Assembly: GCF_006227205.1 (NCBI RefSeq) | Contig: NZ_VCNG01000019.1 | Span: 1 to 64,000 of the forward strand | Reading direction: 5' to 3' | DNA from: Pseudomonas sp. ICMP22404 | Lineage (GTDB): Bacteria; Pseudomonadota; Gammaproteobacteria; Pseudomonadales; Pseudomonadaceae | Length of the DNA: 64,000 nt | Shown here: positions 57,208-64,000 of the stretch, piece after piece | Layout of the letters: each line of letters begins with the position of its first letter | Numbering within the stretch: the stretch's first letter is position 1 | Notes under the pieces: generated by a model | Databases searched by the model: none | Seen by the model: the letters and a program-made list of their open reading frames with translations, nothing else | What the model was told of the DNA's origin: nothing | Made by a program: the position numbers and the translations under genes

Positions 57208-57251
57208 TTAGTGGCCTGTGTGGCTAACTCATGCTCTCAAAACCCACTGCG

Positions 57252-58304
57252 TCAGGCCTTGAGCGTCGCCATGTCGATGACAAAGCGGTACTTGACGTCT
57301 CCGGCGATCATGCGGCTGTAGGCTTCGTTGATCTGGCGGATGTCGAGCATTTCAACGTCGCAACTGATGTTGTGCTCGGCGCAGAAATCCAGCACTTCCT
57401 GGGTTTCTGCGATGCCACCGATCAACGAACCGGCCAATACACGACGGCCCATGATCAAATTGGCGGCATGGACCGGCGGATCGATCGGCTCGACCAGGCC
57501 CACCAGAATATGTACGCCGTCGAAACGCAACGTCCCCAGGTAGGGATTGAGGTCGTGCTGTACCGGAATCGTGTCCAACAGGAAGTGGAAGCGTCCGGCG
57601 GCAGCGGCCATCTGCTTGGCGTCGGTGGACACGATCACATGGTCTGCGCCCTGGCGACGGGCTTCCTCCGCCTTGCTCGCCGAGCGGGTGAACAACGTCA
57701 CTTCGGCGCCCATGGCCTTGGCGAACTTGATACCCATGTGGCCGAGGCCGCCCATGCCGAGCACGCCGACCTTGTCACCGGCCTTCACGCCATAGTGCTT
57801 GAGGGGGGAGTAGGTCGTGATGCCGGCGCAGAGAATCGGTGCGGCGCTGGCCGGGTCGAGTGCGGCGGGGATACGCAACACGAAATGTTCGTTGACCACG
57901 ATGCTGTCGGAGTAGCCACCCATGGTATGGCCGCCGCTGATACGGTCCGGGCTGGCATAGGTCTGGGTCATGCCCTGGTAGCAATATTGCTCCAGGTCAG
58001 CATGGCAGGCTTCGCACTCGCGGCAGGAATCGACCATGCAGCCAACACCCACCAAGTCGCCGATCTTATAGCGGGTGACATTTGCACCGACGGCGGTAAC
58101 CTTCCCTATGATCTCGTGGCCGGGCATCAGCGGGTAGACAGCGATGCCCCATTCGTTGCGGGCCTGGTGGATATCGGAGTGGCAGACGCCACAGTAGAGA
58201 ATGTCGATTGCCACGTCGTCGGCCTGCGGGCTGCGCCGCTCGAACTTCATGGGGGCGAGGGGCGCGGTGGACGATTGAGCGGCGTATCCGATGGCAGTGT
58301 ACAT
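57252..58304 (-). CDS. Zinc-dependent NAD(P)H alcohol dehydrogenase (YahK/CAD type)
   Basis: The 350-residue enzyme has catalytic zinc ligands in YCGVCHSDIH and PGHEIIG, the structural zinc cysteines in CRECEACHADLEQYC, and the cofactor motif GVLGMGGLGHMGIK. It resembles broad-range aldehyde reductases of the cinnamyl-alcohol class. The start at 58304 (MYTAIGYAAQ) is the family start; the frame from 58355 adds 17 unrelated residues. It is divergent from an AraC-type regulator 179 bases away, which probably controls it. It is convergent with the IclR gene. Confidence 0.92.
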   Translation of the reverse strand: MYTAIGYAAQSSTAPLAPMKFERRSPQADDVAIDILYCGVCHSDIHQARNEWGIAVYPLMPGHEIIGKVTAVGANVTRYKIGDLVGVGCMVDSCRECEACHADLEQYCYQGMTQTYASPDRISGGHTMGGYSDSIVVNEHFVLRIPAALDPASAAPILCAGITTYSPLKHYGVKAGDKVGVLGMGGLGHMGIKFAKAMGAEVTLFTRSASKAEEARRQGADHVIVSTDAKQMAAAAGRFHFLLDTIPVQHDLNPYLGTLRFDGVHILVGLVEPIDPPVHAANLIMGRRVLAGSLIGGIAETQEVLDFCAEHNISCDVEMLDIRQINEAYSRMIAGDVKYRFVIDMATLKA

Positions 58305-58483
58305 ATTGAACCTCGCTAAACAATGAACAGTCAGGCGATCTATTCTGGGAGCCATGGCGGCATCCCGCGATGGCGATTCCTACGGGTGTCATGCCTAATC
58401 CTCCGGCCTTGACCGTAGATTGATCCTATGGAGCGCCAGACCTGCGATGATGTTCCCATCCCTTTTTCCGTGAAGTTTTTCCC

Positions 58484-59374
58484 ATGTTGCTGACCCGCTA
58501 TCTCGATGCCAACGCGGCGCTGGTTTCGCTGATCGAACCTCTGGCGACCCGTGACGGCTTTATTCCTACACAGCTGCCTGGCGTGCAAGTACTGCGGTGC
58601 AGCGAAGACATCGCCCGTGGCCCGCAGCTCTACGAGCCGAGCCTGGTGATCATTGCCCAAGGCAGTAAACTGGCGTACCTGGGACCGCGCACGCTGGAGT
58701 ACGGCGCCGGGCACTACCTGATCCAGGCGCTGCCGGTACCGTTCGAGTGCGAAACCTACGCCATGCCCGATGCTCCGCTGCTCGGGATTTCCGTTGCGAT
58801 CGATCGGGCGCTGTTGGGCGAGTTGGTGCTGACCATGGGATTGACGCCGGGACGGAACCTGCCGCCGCAGACACCGGAATCCATGACCAGCGCCGTGCTC
58901 GATGACGCCATGCGCGGATGCGTCGAGCGTCTGTTGCAATGCTTGCACGACCCACTGGAATGCCAGGTCATGGGCCAGGCGCGGTTGCGGGAATTGCTCT
59001 TCGCGGCGTTGCGCGGGCCCCAGGCCGATGTGTTGCGGGCGTTGGTGGAGCAGCAAGGGCAGTTCGCTCGGATCGCTGCCGCATTGAGCCACTTACACGC
59101 GCACTTCACCGAGCCGCTGAACGTCGAGACCCTGGCCAACTGCGCGAACATGAGCGCCTCGACTTTCCATGAGCATTTCAAGCGCAGTACGTTGCTGTCG
59201 CCGGTGCAGTACCTCAAGCGATTGCGCTTGCTCAAGGCGCAGCGGCTGTTGCTCAGCGAGGGCATGGGCGTGGCCCAGGTCGCACATCAGGTGGGTTACC
59301 AGAGCTCGTCGCAGTTCAGCCGGGAGTACAAGCGCTACTTCGAGCGCAACCCCGGGGAAGAGCGCGCTGCCTGA
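58484..59374 (+). CDS. AraC family transcriptional regulator
   Basis: The 296-residue protein has an N-terminal cupin-like AraC_N domain (VLRCSEDIARGPQLYEPSLVIIAQGSK in part, about 35-190) and a C-terminal double helix-turn-helix (about 195-290; NVETLANCANMSASTFHEHFK, MGVAQVAHQVGYQSSSQFSREYKRYF in part). Such regulators next to an alcohol dehydrogenase of this type usually activate it in response to aldehydes. The gene is divergent from that dehydrogenase. Confidence 0.9.
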   Translation: MLLTRYLDANAALVSLIEPLATRDGFIPTQLPGVQVLRCSEDIARGPQLYEPSLVIIAQGSKLAYLGPRTLEYGAGHYLIQALPVPFECETYAMPDAPLLGISVAIDRALLGELVLTMGLTPGRNLPPQTPESMTSAVLDDAMRGCVERLLQCLHDPLECQVMGQARLRELLFAALRGPQADVLRALVEQQGQFARIAAALSHLHAHFTEPLNVETLANCANMSASTFHEHFKRSTLLSPVQYLKRLRLLKAQRLLLSEGMGVAQVAHQVGYQSSSQFSREYKRYFERNPGEERAA

Positions 59375-59390
59375 TCCAGCGCCAATCCCT

Positions 59391-59478
59391 GTGGGAGCGA
59401 GCCTGCTCGCGATAGCGGTGTGTCAGCCGACGCAGATGTTGAATGATCGAACGCTATCGCGAGCAGGCTCGCTCCCAC
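59391..59478. repeat. Inverted REP pair
   Basis: GTGGGAGCGAGCCTGC at 59391 pairs exactly with the inverted copy ending GCTCGCTCCCAC at 59478; arms of 27 bases including GATAGCG/CGCTATC. It lies between convergent genes. Confidence 0.93.
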
Positions 59479-59512
59479 ATTGTTTTGGGTGGTTGTTAGA
59501 GTCGCAGGCAAC

Positions 59513-59538
59513 AAAAAGGCCCCCATTGCGGGAGCCTT
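59513..59538 (-). terminator. Rho-independent terminator of the ETF-QO gene
   Basis: On the minus strand AAGGCTCCCG and CGGGGGCCTT-like arms form a stem with one internal mismatch, followed by five T residues (complement of 59513-59517), 19 bases after the stop codon. Confidence 0.8.
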
Positions 59539-59556
59539 GATGTTCAGCGAATCGGC

Positions 59557-61221
59557 TTACATGTTCGGGTAAGTCGGCCCACCGGCGCCTTCCGGCGATA
59601 CCCAGGTGATGTTCTGGGCTGGGTCCTTGATGTCGCAGGTCTTGCAGTGCACGCAGTTCTGGGCGTTGATCTGGAAGCGCTTCTCGCCGTCTTCCTTGGT
59701 CACCACCTCATACACACCGGCCGGGCAGTAGCGTTGGGCCGGTTCGTCGTACAGTGGCAGGTTCTTGCCGATCGGGATGCTCGGGTCGGTCAGCTTCAGG
59801 TGGCAGGGCTGCTCTTCTTCGTGGTTGGTACCGGAGATGAACACCGAGCTGAGTTTGTCGAAACTGATCTTGCCGTCCGGTTTCGGGTAGTCGATCTTCT
59901 TGCAATCGGCCGCCAGCTTCAGGCAGGCGTAGTCGGGCTTGTTGTCGTGCAGGGTGAACGGCAGCTTGCCGCCGAAGATGTTCTGGTCGAGCCAGTTGAA
60001 GCCGCCACCGACGATTGCGCCGTACTTGTGGATCGCTGCGCCGAAGTTGCGGCTGGCGAACAGCTCTTCGTACAGCCAGCTGTTCTTGAAGCTGTCAACG
60101 TAAGCGGTCAGTTCATCACCGCCTTCGGATTCGGCGAACAGGCGATCGGCCACGGCATCGGCGGCGAGCATGCCGGACTTCATGGCGGTGTGGCTGCCCT
60201 TGATCTTGGCGAAGTTCAGCGTGCCGAGGTCGCAACCGATCAGCGCGCCGCCCTTGAAGACCATTTTCGGCAGCGAGTTCAGGCCGCCCTTGCAGATGGC
60301 ACGGGCGCCGTAGCTGACGCGCTTGCCGCCTTCCAGGTACTGCTTGAGCACCGGGTGATGCTTGAGGCGCTGGAATTCGTCGAACGGCGACAGGTAGGTG
60401 TTGCTGTAGGACAGGTCGACGATCAGGCCCACGACCACCTGGTTGTTTTCCAAGTGATAAAGGAAGGAGCCGCCGGTGTTCTCGGTGCCCATGATGTCCA
60501 GCGGCCAGCCGGCGGTGTGCACCACCAGGCCGGGTTGATGCTTGGCCGGGTCGATTTCCCAGATTTCCTTCAAGCCGATGCCGTAGTGCTGGGCATCGGC
60601 GTCGCTGTCCAGGTTGAAGCGCTTGATCAGTTGCTTGCCGATATGGCCACGGCAGCCTTCGGCGAACAGCGTGTACTTGCCGCGCAGTTCCATGCCAGGC
60701 GTGTAGAGACCTTCCTTCGGGTGGCCTTCACGGTCAACACCCAGATCGCCAGTGATGATCCCGCGAACCACGCCGTTTTCGTCGAACAGCGCTTCCTGGG
60801 CGGCGAAGCCCGGGTAGATTTCCACGCCGAGGTTCTCGGCCTGCTGGGCCAGCCAACGGCAAAGATTGCCGAGGGAAATAATATAGTTGCCTTCGTTGTG
60901 CATGGTCTTGGGCACGAAGAAGTCAGGGATTTTGTTCGCAGTGTCGGCGTTCCTCAGGACATAAATGTCATCGCGCTTGACTGGCGTGTTCAGCGGAGCG
61001 CCGAGTTCTTTCCAGTCCGGGAACAGTTCATTCAGGGCGCGGGGCTCGAACACCGCGCCGGAAAGGATGTGCGCACCCACTTCGGAGCCTTTTTCCACCA
61101 CGCAGACGCTGATTTCCTTACCGGCTTCGGCGGCCTTCTGCTTCAGGCGGCAGGCGGCAGACAGGCCAGCGGGGCCGGCACCGACGATGACCACGTCGAA
61201 TTCCATGTATTCGCGTTCCAC
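59557..61221 (-). CDS. Electron transfer flavoprotein-ubiquinone oxidoreductase
   Basis: ETF-QO passes electrons from reduced ETF to the membrane quinone pool, linking FadE and other dehydrogenases to respiration. The 554-residue protein has the FAD motif DVVIVGAGPAGLSAACRL at the N-terminus and the C-terminal [4Fe-4S] cysteines (YCPAGVYEV, then CVHCKTCDIKDP), ending GPTYPNM. Length is normal. The start is a GTG at 61221 with GGAG seven bases upstream, giving MEREYMEFDVVIVG. It is divergent from etfB-etfA. Confidence 0.96.
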   Translation of the reverse strand: MEREYMEFDVVIVGAGPAGLSAACRLKQKAAEAGKEISVCVVEKGSEVGAHILSGAVFEPRALNELFPDWKELGAPLNTPVKRDDIYVLRNADTANKIPDFFVPKTMHNEGNYIISLGNLCRWLAQQAENLGVEIYPGFAAQEALFDENGVVRGIITGDLGVDREGHPKEGLYTPGMELRGKYTLFAEGCRGHIGKQLIKRFNLDSDADAQHYGIGLKEIWEIDPAKHQPGLVVHTAGWPLDIMGTENTGGSFLYHLENNQVVVGLIVDLSYSNTYLSPFDEFQRLKHHPVLKQYLEGGKRVSYGARAICKGGLNSLPKMVFKGGALIGCDLGTLNFAKIKGSHTAMKSGMLAADAVADRLFAESEGGDELTAYVDSFKNSWLYEELFASRNFGAAIHKYGAIVGGGFNWLDQNIFGGKLPFTLHDNKPDYACLKLAADCKKIDYPKPDGKISFDKLSSVFISGTNHEEEQPCHLKLTDPSIPIGKNLPLYDEPAQRYCPAGVYEVVTKEDGEKRFQINAQNCVHCKTCDIKDPAQNITWVSPEGAGGPTYPNM

Positions 61222-61347
61222 AGGCTATCTCCTACTCTCAAGGCTCACGGTTTTTCTAATTGGAGGTTGGGCGTTGCATCCATTGTTTCCTTCGGGAAAA
61301 ACGACGAAAGTGACAATGGATGACCCGCGGTTCTCTCTTGGCGGCGC

Positions 61348-61376
61348 ATTATATCTACACCACTCTCAAGGTCCAA
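61348..61376 (-). promoter_or_regulatory. Predicted sigma-70 promoter of the ETF-QO gene
   Basis: On the minus strand TTGGAC (61376-61371) and a perfect TATAAT (61353-61348) are 17 bases apart. Confidence 0.75.
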
Positions 61377-61378
61377 TA

Positions 61379-61392
61379 CAAACGTTTGTTTG
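61379..61392. promoter_or_regulatory. PsrA-type operator
   Basis: CAAAC-GTTT-GTTTG is a perfect palindrome that matches the PsrA motif as I recall it (C/GAAAC-N2-4-GTTTG/C). It abuts the -35 box of the ETF-QO promoter. PsrA is a fatty-acid-responsive TetR regulator, and etf genes are among its reported targets in P. aeruginosa. Confidence 0.78.
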
Positions 61393-61447
61393 AAATAGCC
61401 GCAGGCCAGATAAATCACCGACGTGCGGCTTATGACTGGCCATTTTG

Positions 61448-61485
61448 CCGTATTGACCGGAATAGGCGTTCCGGTCAAGATACGG
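61448..61485. promoter_or_regulatory. Large inverted repeat in the etf divergent region
   Basis: CCGTATTGACCGGAA (61448-61462) faces TTCCGGTCAAGATACGG (61469-61485) across six bases; the arms match except for one inserted base pair. It may be a second operator or a hairpin in the etfB leader. The remaining parts of the 61222-61766 gap hold no gene. Confidence 0.55.
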
Positions 61486-61521
61486 GCGGTTTTGCGCTCG
61501 CCGTAGGCTGACTGTTGGTTT

Positions 61522-61697
61522 CAAGAGCACCTCTAAAGACAGGGCGAAGGCAGCACAAAGTGACGTATTGCGTGTTCGAACGCGCAGTTTACACGCCGCG
61601 ATAATGAATGACTCATCGGTCATCACTGACGGACGGTCTTCACTCCCGTGAGCAAGGTCATGTGTGGTTCATGCCGGCGTTTTTAGAGGTGCCCTTG
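61522..61697. repeat. 176-bp segment with 16-bp inverted ends
   Basis: CAAGAGCACCTCTAAA (61522-61537) is the inverse of TTTAGAGGTGCCCTTG (61682-61697) with one mismatch. The interior has no ORF. It may be a small mobile element or a long-range mRNA structure ahead of etfB. Confidence 0.5.
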
Positions 61698-61766
61698 CGC
61701 CCATGAGCATCAACCGCCAGGTTCGCCTAGGCGACTTTCTTTTCACCGGAGAGTAACGAGGAATCC

Positions 61767-62516
61767 ATGAAGGTTCTTGTAGCTGTCAAACGAGTGGTCG
61801 ACTATAACGTCAAGGTTCGCGTCAAGGCGGACAACTCCGGCGTCGACCTCGCCAACGTCAAGATGTCGATGAACCCTTTCTGCGAAATCGCCGTGGAAGA
61901 AGCCGTACGCCTGAAAGAAAAAGGCGTAGCGACCGAGATCGTCGTCGTCTCCATCGGTCCGACCACCGCCCAGGAGCAACTGCGCACTGCGCTGGCGCTG
62001 GGTGCCGATCGCGCCATTCTCGTCGAATCCGCCGAAGAGCTGACTTCCCTGGCCGTGGCCAAGCTGCTCAAGGCCGTTGTCGACAAGGAACAGCCACAGC
62101 TGGTGATCCTCGGCAAACAAGCCATCGACAGCGATAACAACCAGACCGGCCAGATGCTCGCCGCATTGAGCGGCTACGGTCAGGGCACCTTCGCCTCCAA
62201 GGTCGAAGTGTCCGGCGACAGCGTTGCCGTGACCCGCGAAATCGACGGCGGCGCGCAGACCGTTTCCCTGAAGCTGCCGGCCATCGTCACCACCGACCTG
62301 CGTTTGAACGAGCCGCGCTACGCGTCCCTGCCAAACATCATGAAAGCCAAGAAGAAGCCGCTTGAAGTGCTGACTCCTGACGCTTTGGGCGTTTCCACCG
62401 CCTCCACCAACAAGACCCTGAAAGTCGAAGCGCCGGCTGCACGCAGCGCGGGCATCAAGGTCAAGTCGGTGGCTGAACTGGTCGAGAAACTGAAAAACGA
62501 AGCGAAGGTAATCTAA
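61767..62516 (+). CDS. etfB: Electron transfer flavoprotein beta subunit
   Basis: EtfB binds AMP and, with EtfA, carries electrons from acyl-CoA and other dehydrogenases. The 249-residue protein starts MKVLVAVKRVVDYNVKVRV and contains VDLANVKMSMNPFCEIAVEEAVRL (in part, the ETF beta signature), GKQAIDSDNNQTGQMLAAL and the C-terminal helix. GAGGAA precedes the ATG. etfA follows after two bases. Confidence 0.97.
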   Translation: MKVLVAVKRVVDYNVKVRVKADNSGVDLANVKMSMNPFCEIAVEEAVRLKEKGVATEIVVVSIGPTTAQEQLRTALALGADRAILVESAEELTSLAVAKLLKAVVDKEQPQLVILGKQAIDSDNNQTGQMLAALSGYGQGTFASKVEVSGDSVAVTREIDGGAQTVSLKLPAIVTTDLRLNEPRYASLPNIMKAKKKPLEVLTPDALGVSTASTNKTLKVEAPAARSAGIKVKSVAELVEKLKNEAKVI

Positions 62517-62518
62517 CT

Positions 62519-63448
62519 ATGACTATCTTGGTAATCGCCGAACACGACAACAAGGCGCTGGCTCCGGCCACGCTGAACACCGTTGCTGCCGCTGCCAAAA
62601 TCGGTGGCGATATCCACGTTCTGGTAGCCGGTCAGGGCGCTGGCGCCGTGGCCGAAGCCGCCGCGAAAATCGCTGGTGTGGCAAAAGTGCTGTCGGCCGA
62701 CAACGCCGCCTATGCGCACCAGTTGCCGGAAAACGTTGCACCACTGGTAGCCGAGTTGGGCAAGGGCTATAGCCACATCCTGGCTGCCGCTACTTCGAAC
62801 GGCAAAAACATCCTGCCGCGGGTTGCCGCTGCCCTGGACGTCGACCAGATCTCCGAGATCATCTCGGTGGAAAGCGCCGACACCTTCCAGCGTCCGATCT
62901 ATGCCGGTAACGCCATTGCCACCGTGCAATCGAGCGCTTCGGTCAAGGTCATCACCGTGCGTGCCACCGGCTTCGACCCGGTTGCAGCCGAAGGTGGCTC
63001 GGCCGCCGTCGAAGCCGTAGGCGCTGCCCACGACGCCGGTATTTCCAGCTTCGTCAACGAAGAACTGGCCAAGTCCGATCGTCCTGAACTGACCGCTGCC
63101 AAGATCGTCGTTTCCGGCGGCCGCGGCATGCAGAACGGTGACAACTTCAAGCACCTGTACGCCCTGGCCGACAAGCTGGGCGCTGCCGTCGGCGCTTCCC
63201 GCGCAGCGGTCGACGCAGGTTTCGTACCCAACGACATGCAGGTCGGCCAGACCGGCAAGATCGTTGCGCCACAGCTGTACATCGCCGTCGGTATCTCCGG
63301 CGCGATCCAGCATCTGGCCGGTATGAAGGACTCCAAGGTGATCGTTGCGATCAACAAGGACGAAGAAGCACCGATCTTCCAAGTGGCCGATTACGGCCTG
63401 GTGGCGGATCTGTTCGAAGCAGTCCCTGAGTTGGAGAAGCTGGTCTAA
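62519..63448 (+). CDS. etfA: Electron transfer flavoprotein alpha subunit
   Basis: The 309-residue FAD-binding subunit has an N-terminal ETF domain (MTILVIAEHDNKALAPATL) and the C-terminal FAD motifs VVSGGRGMQNGDNF, VGASRAAVDAGFVPN and QLYIAVGISGAIQHLAGMKD, then IVAINKDEEAPIFQVADYG. It pairs with EtfB and delivers electrons to ETF-QO encoded divergently. Confidence 0.97.
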   Translation: MTILVIAEHDNKALAPATLNTVAAAAKIGGDIHVLVAGQGAGAVAEAAAKIAGVAKVLSADNAAYAHQLPENVAPLVAELGKGYSHILAAATSNGKNILPRVAAALDVDQISEIISVESADTFQRPIYAGNAIATVQSSASVKVITVRATGFDPVAAEGGSAAVEAVGAAHDAGISSFVNEELAKSDRPELTAAKIVVSGGRGMQNGDNFKHLYALADKLGAAVGASRAAVDAGFVPNDMQVGQTGKIVAPQLYIAVGISGAIQHLAGMKDSKVIVAINKDEEAPIFQVADYGLVADLFEAVPELEKLV

Positions 63449-63470
63449 TCCGGCCTCTTCACTTATAAAG

Positions 63471-63556
63471 AGCCCGGCTTTGACCGTAGTGCAGCTCATT
63501 TAAGGTTCTTCTGAGTCCTTGAATGAGCGCAATACGGTCCTGGCCGGGCTTTTTAT
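63471..63556 (+). terminator. Long-stem terminator after etfA
   Basis: A hairpin of about 80 nucleotides pairs AGCCCGGC/GCCGGGCT, GACCGTA/TACGGTC and GCTCATT/AATGAGC with small bulges and ends in TTTTTA. It starts 22 bases after the etfA stop. The stem is unusually long for a simple terminator. Confidence 0.82.
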
Positions 63557-63586
63557 TGTCTGCATTTTCAAGGGGAGCGTAACGCC

Positions 63587-64000
63587 ATGGATCTTCGCCG
63601 TTTGGCCGGCTGGTCGTTGCTGTGGGCGCTGGCGGGCGTGCCGGGTCTGTCTGTCGCCGCCGGCAAGTGCGAGCGGATGATCGCCACTGGCAGCCCGGAT
63701 GCGCCGCCTTATCTCTGGCAAGACCCTCAGGATCCCAAGCACTTGATCGGTGCCAGTGCCGACTTGCTGACCCAGGTGGCGGGAGAATTGGGCATCAAGG
63801 TCGAATTGCTCTATGCCGGCAAGCGCGCCCAGGCACTGGACGAGGTGCGCAGCGGGCGCATGGATCTACTTGCCGACGCCCCGTTGACGCCGACCGGGCT
63901 TGATTTCCTGGACTATGTCCATCCTCCCGTGCTGGACAACGATTACCTGGTCTGGACCCGCAAGGATTCCAAGCTGGTCGTCAACGGGCCCGAGGATCTA
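63587..64000 (+). CDS. Periplasmic solute-binding protein (family 3 type), 5' part
   Basis: The 138 visible codons begin MDLRRLAGWSLLWALAGVPG, a signal peptide cleaved near VAA-GK. The mature start (MIATGSPDAPPYLWQDPQ, LIGASADLLTQVAGELGIKVEL, RAQALDEVRSGRMDLLADAPLTPTG in part) fits amino-acid-type solute-binding proteins of the SBP_bac_3 family. The gene runs off the right edge, so its end and operon partners are unknown. AGGGGAG lies upstream of the ATG. Confidence 0.82.
   Translation, partial: MDLRRLAGWSLLWALAGVPGLSVAAGKCERMIATGSPDAPPYLWQDPQDPKHLIGASADLLTQVAGELGIKVELLYAGKRAQALDEVRSGRMDLLADAPLTPTGLDFLDYVHPPVLDNDYLVWTRKDSKLVVNGPEDL

Noticed and set aside
59647..61323. Open frame of 558 codons opposite the ETF-QO gene
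   Set aside because: The minus-strand frame has full ETF-QO motifs including FAD and 4Fe-4S sites; the plus-strand translation has none.

Overview
The window is chromosomal DNA of a Pseudomonas of the P. fluorescens complex. The evidence is the high-GC coding style, the many copies of the GTGGGAGCGAGCCTG-type REP palindrome between genes, and a gene order that follows the P. aeruginosa PAO1 chromosome as I remember it (blocks PA2817-PA2811 and PA2985-PA2951). No tRNA, rRNA, CRISPR array or prophage was seen. Coding density is high and nearly every gene is intact; only the two edge genes are cut.

Layout. 1-109: end of an IS3-family insertion sequence that sits inside a REP palindrome. 110-464: REP cluster with a 202-bp tandem repeat. 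532-2817 (minus): a small Flp/Tad pilus operon with only secretin, TadD and a DUF3613 protein. 3201-8981: PA2817 family protein, the long acyl-CoA dehydrogenase FadE, a glutathione S-transferase and a two-gene ABC-2 exporter. 9121-16643: DUF2062 protein, comEC, an ExbB/ExbD pair, lpxK, a Trm112-like protein, kdsB, a low-molecular-weight phosphatase and murB, mostly overlapping genes in one direction. 16898-21268: an accessory molybdenum hydroxylase module (2Fe-2S subunit, Tat-exported Mo subunit, XdhC-like and MobA-like maturation factors) that separates murB from rne. 21731-28828: rne, rluC, a HAD phosphatase, an SppA-like protease and maf. 29096-39412: the yceD-rpmF-plsX-fabD-fabG-acpP-fabF-pabC-mltG-tmk-holB-pilZ-tatD block without fabH. 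39422-39540: a probable RgsA (P16) small RNA on the minus strand. 39796-42895: TetR regulator, MoaA-like radical SAM enzyme, DUF4823 lipoprotein and DUF1285 protein.

43029-57207 is an accessory sugar-catabolism region: GntR regulator, lactonase, SDR sugar dehydrogenase, AraFGH-type ABC importer, then (after four unrelated small genes) DgoK, DgoA, DgoD, a galactonate-type MFS transporter and an IclR regulator. Together they describe an oxidative (De Ley-Doudoroff type) route: sugar uptake, oxidation to the lactone, hydrolysis to the aldonate, dehydration, phosphorylation and aldol cleavage. Two near-identical promoter/operator modules, before the SDR gene and before dgoK, tie the separated halves into one regulon. 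57252-59374 holds a zinc alcohol dehydrogenase divergent from an AraC regulator. 59557-63448 holds ETF-ubiquinone oxidoreductase divergent from etfB-etfA, with a perfect PsrA-type operator between them. The window ends inside a periplasmic solute-binding protein gene.

The strongest unexplained signals are regulatory or repeat-based: the paired sugar operators and the 43-codon leader ORF behind one of them, two apparently leaderless genes (yceD, rluC), two large CTAG-flanked palindromic elements, and the IS that hit the centre of a REP. I did not find a clearly new multi-gene defence or metabolic system.
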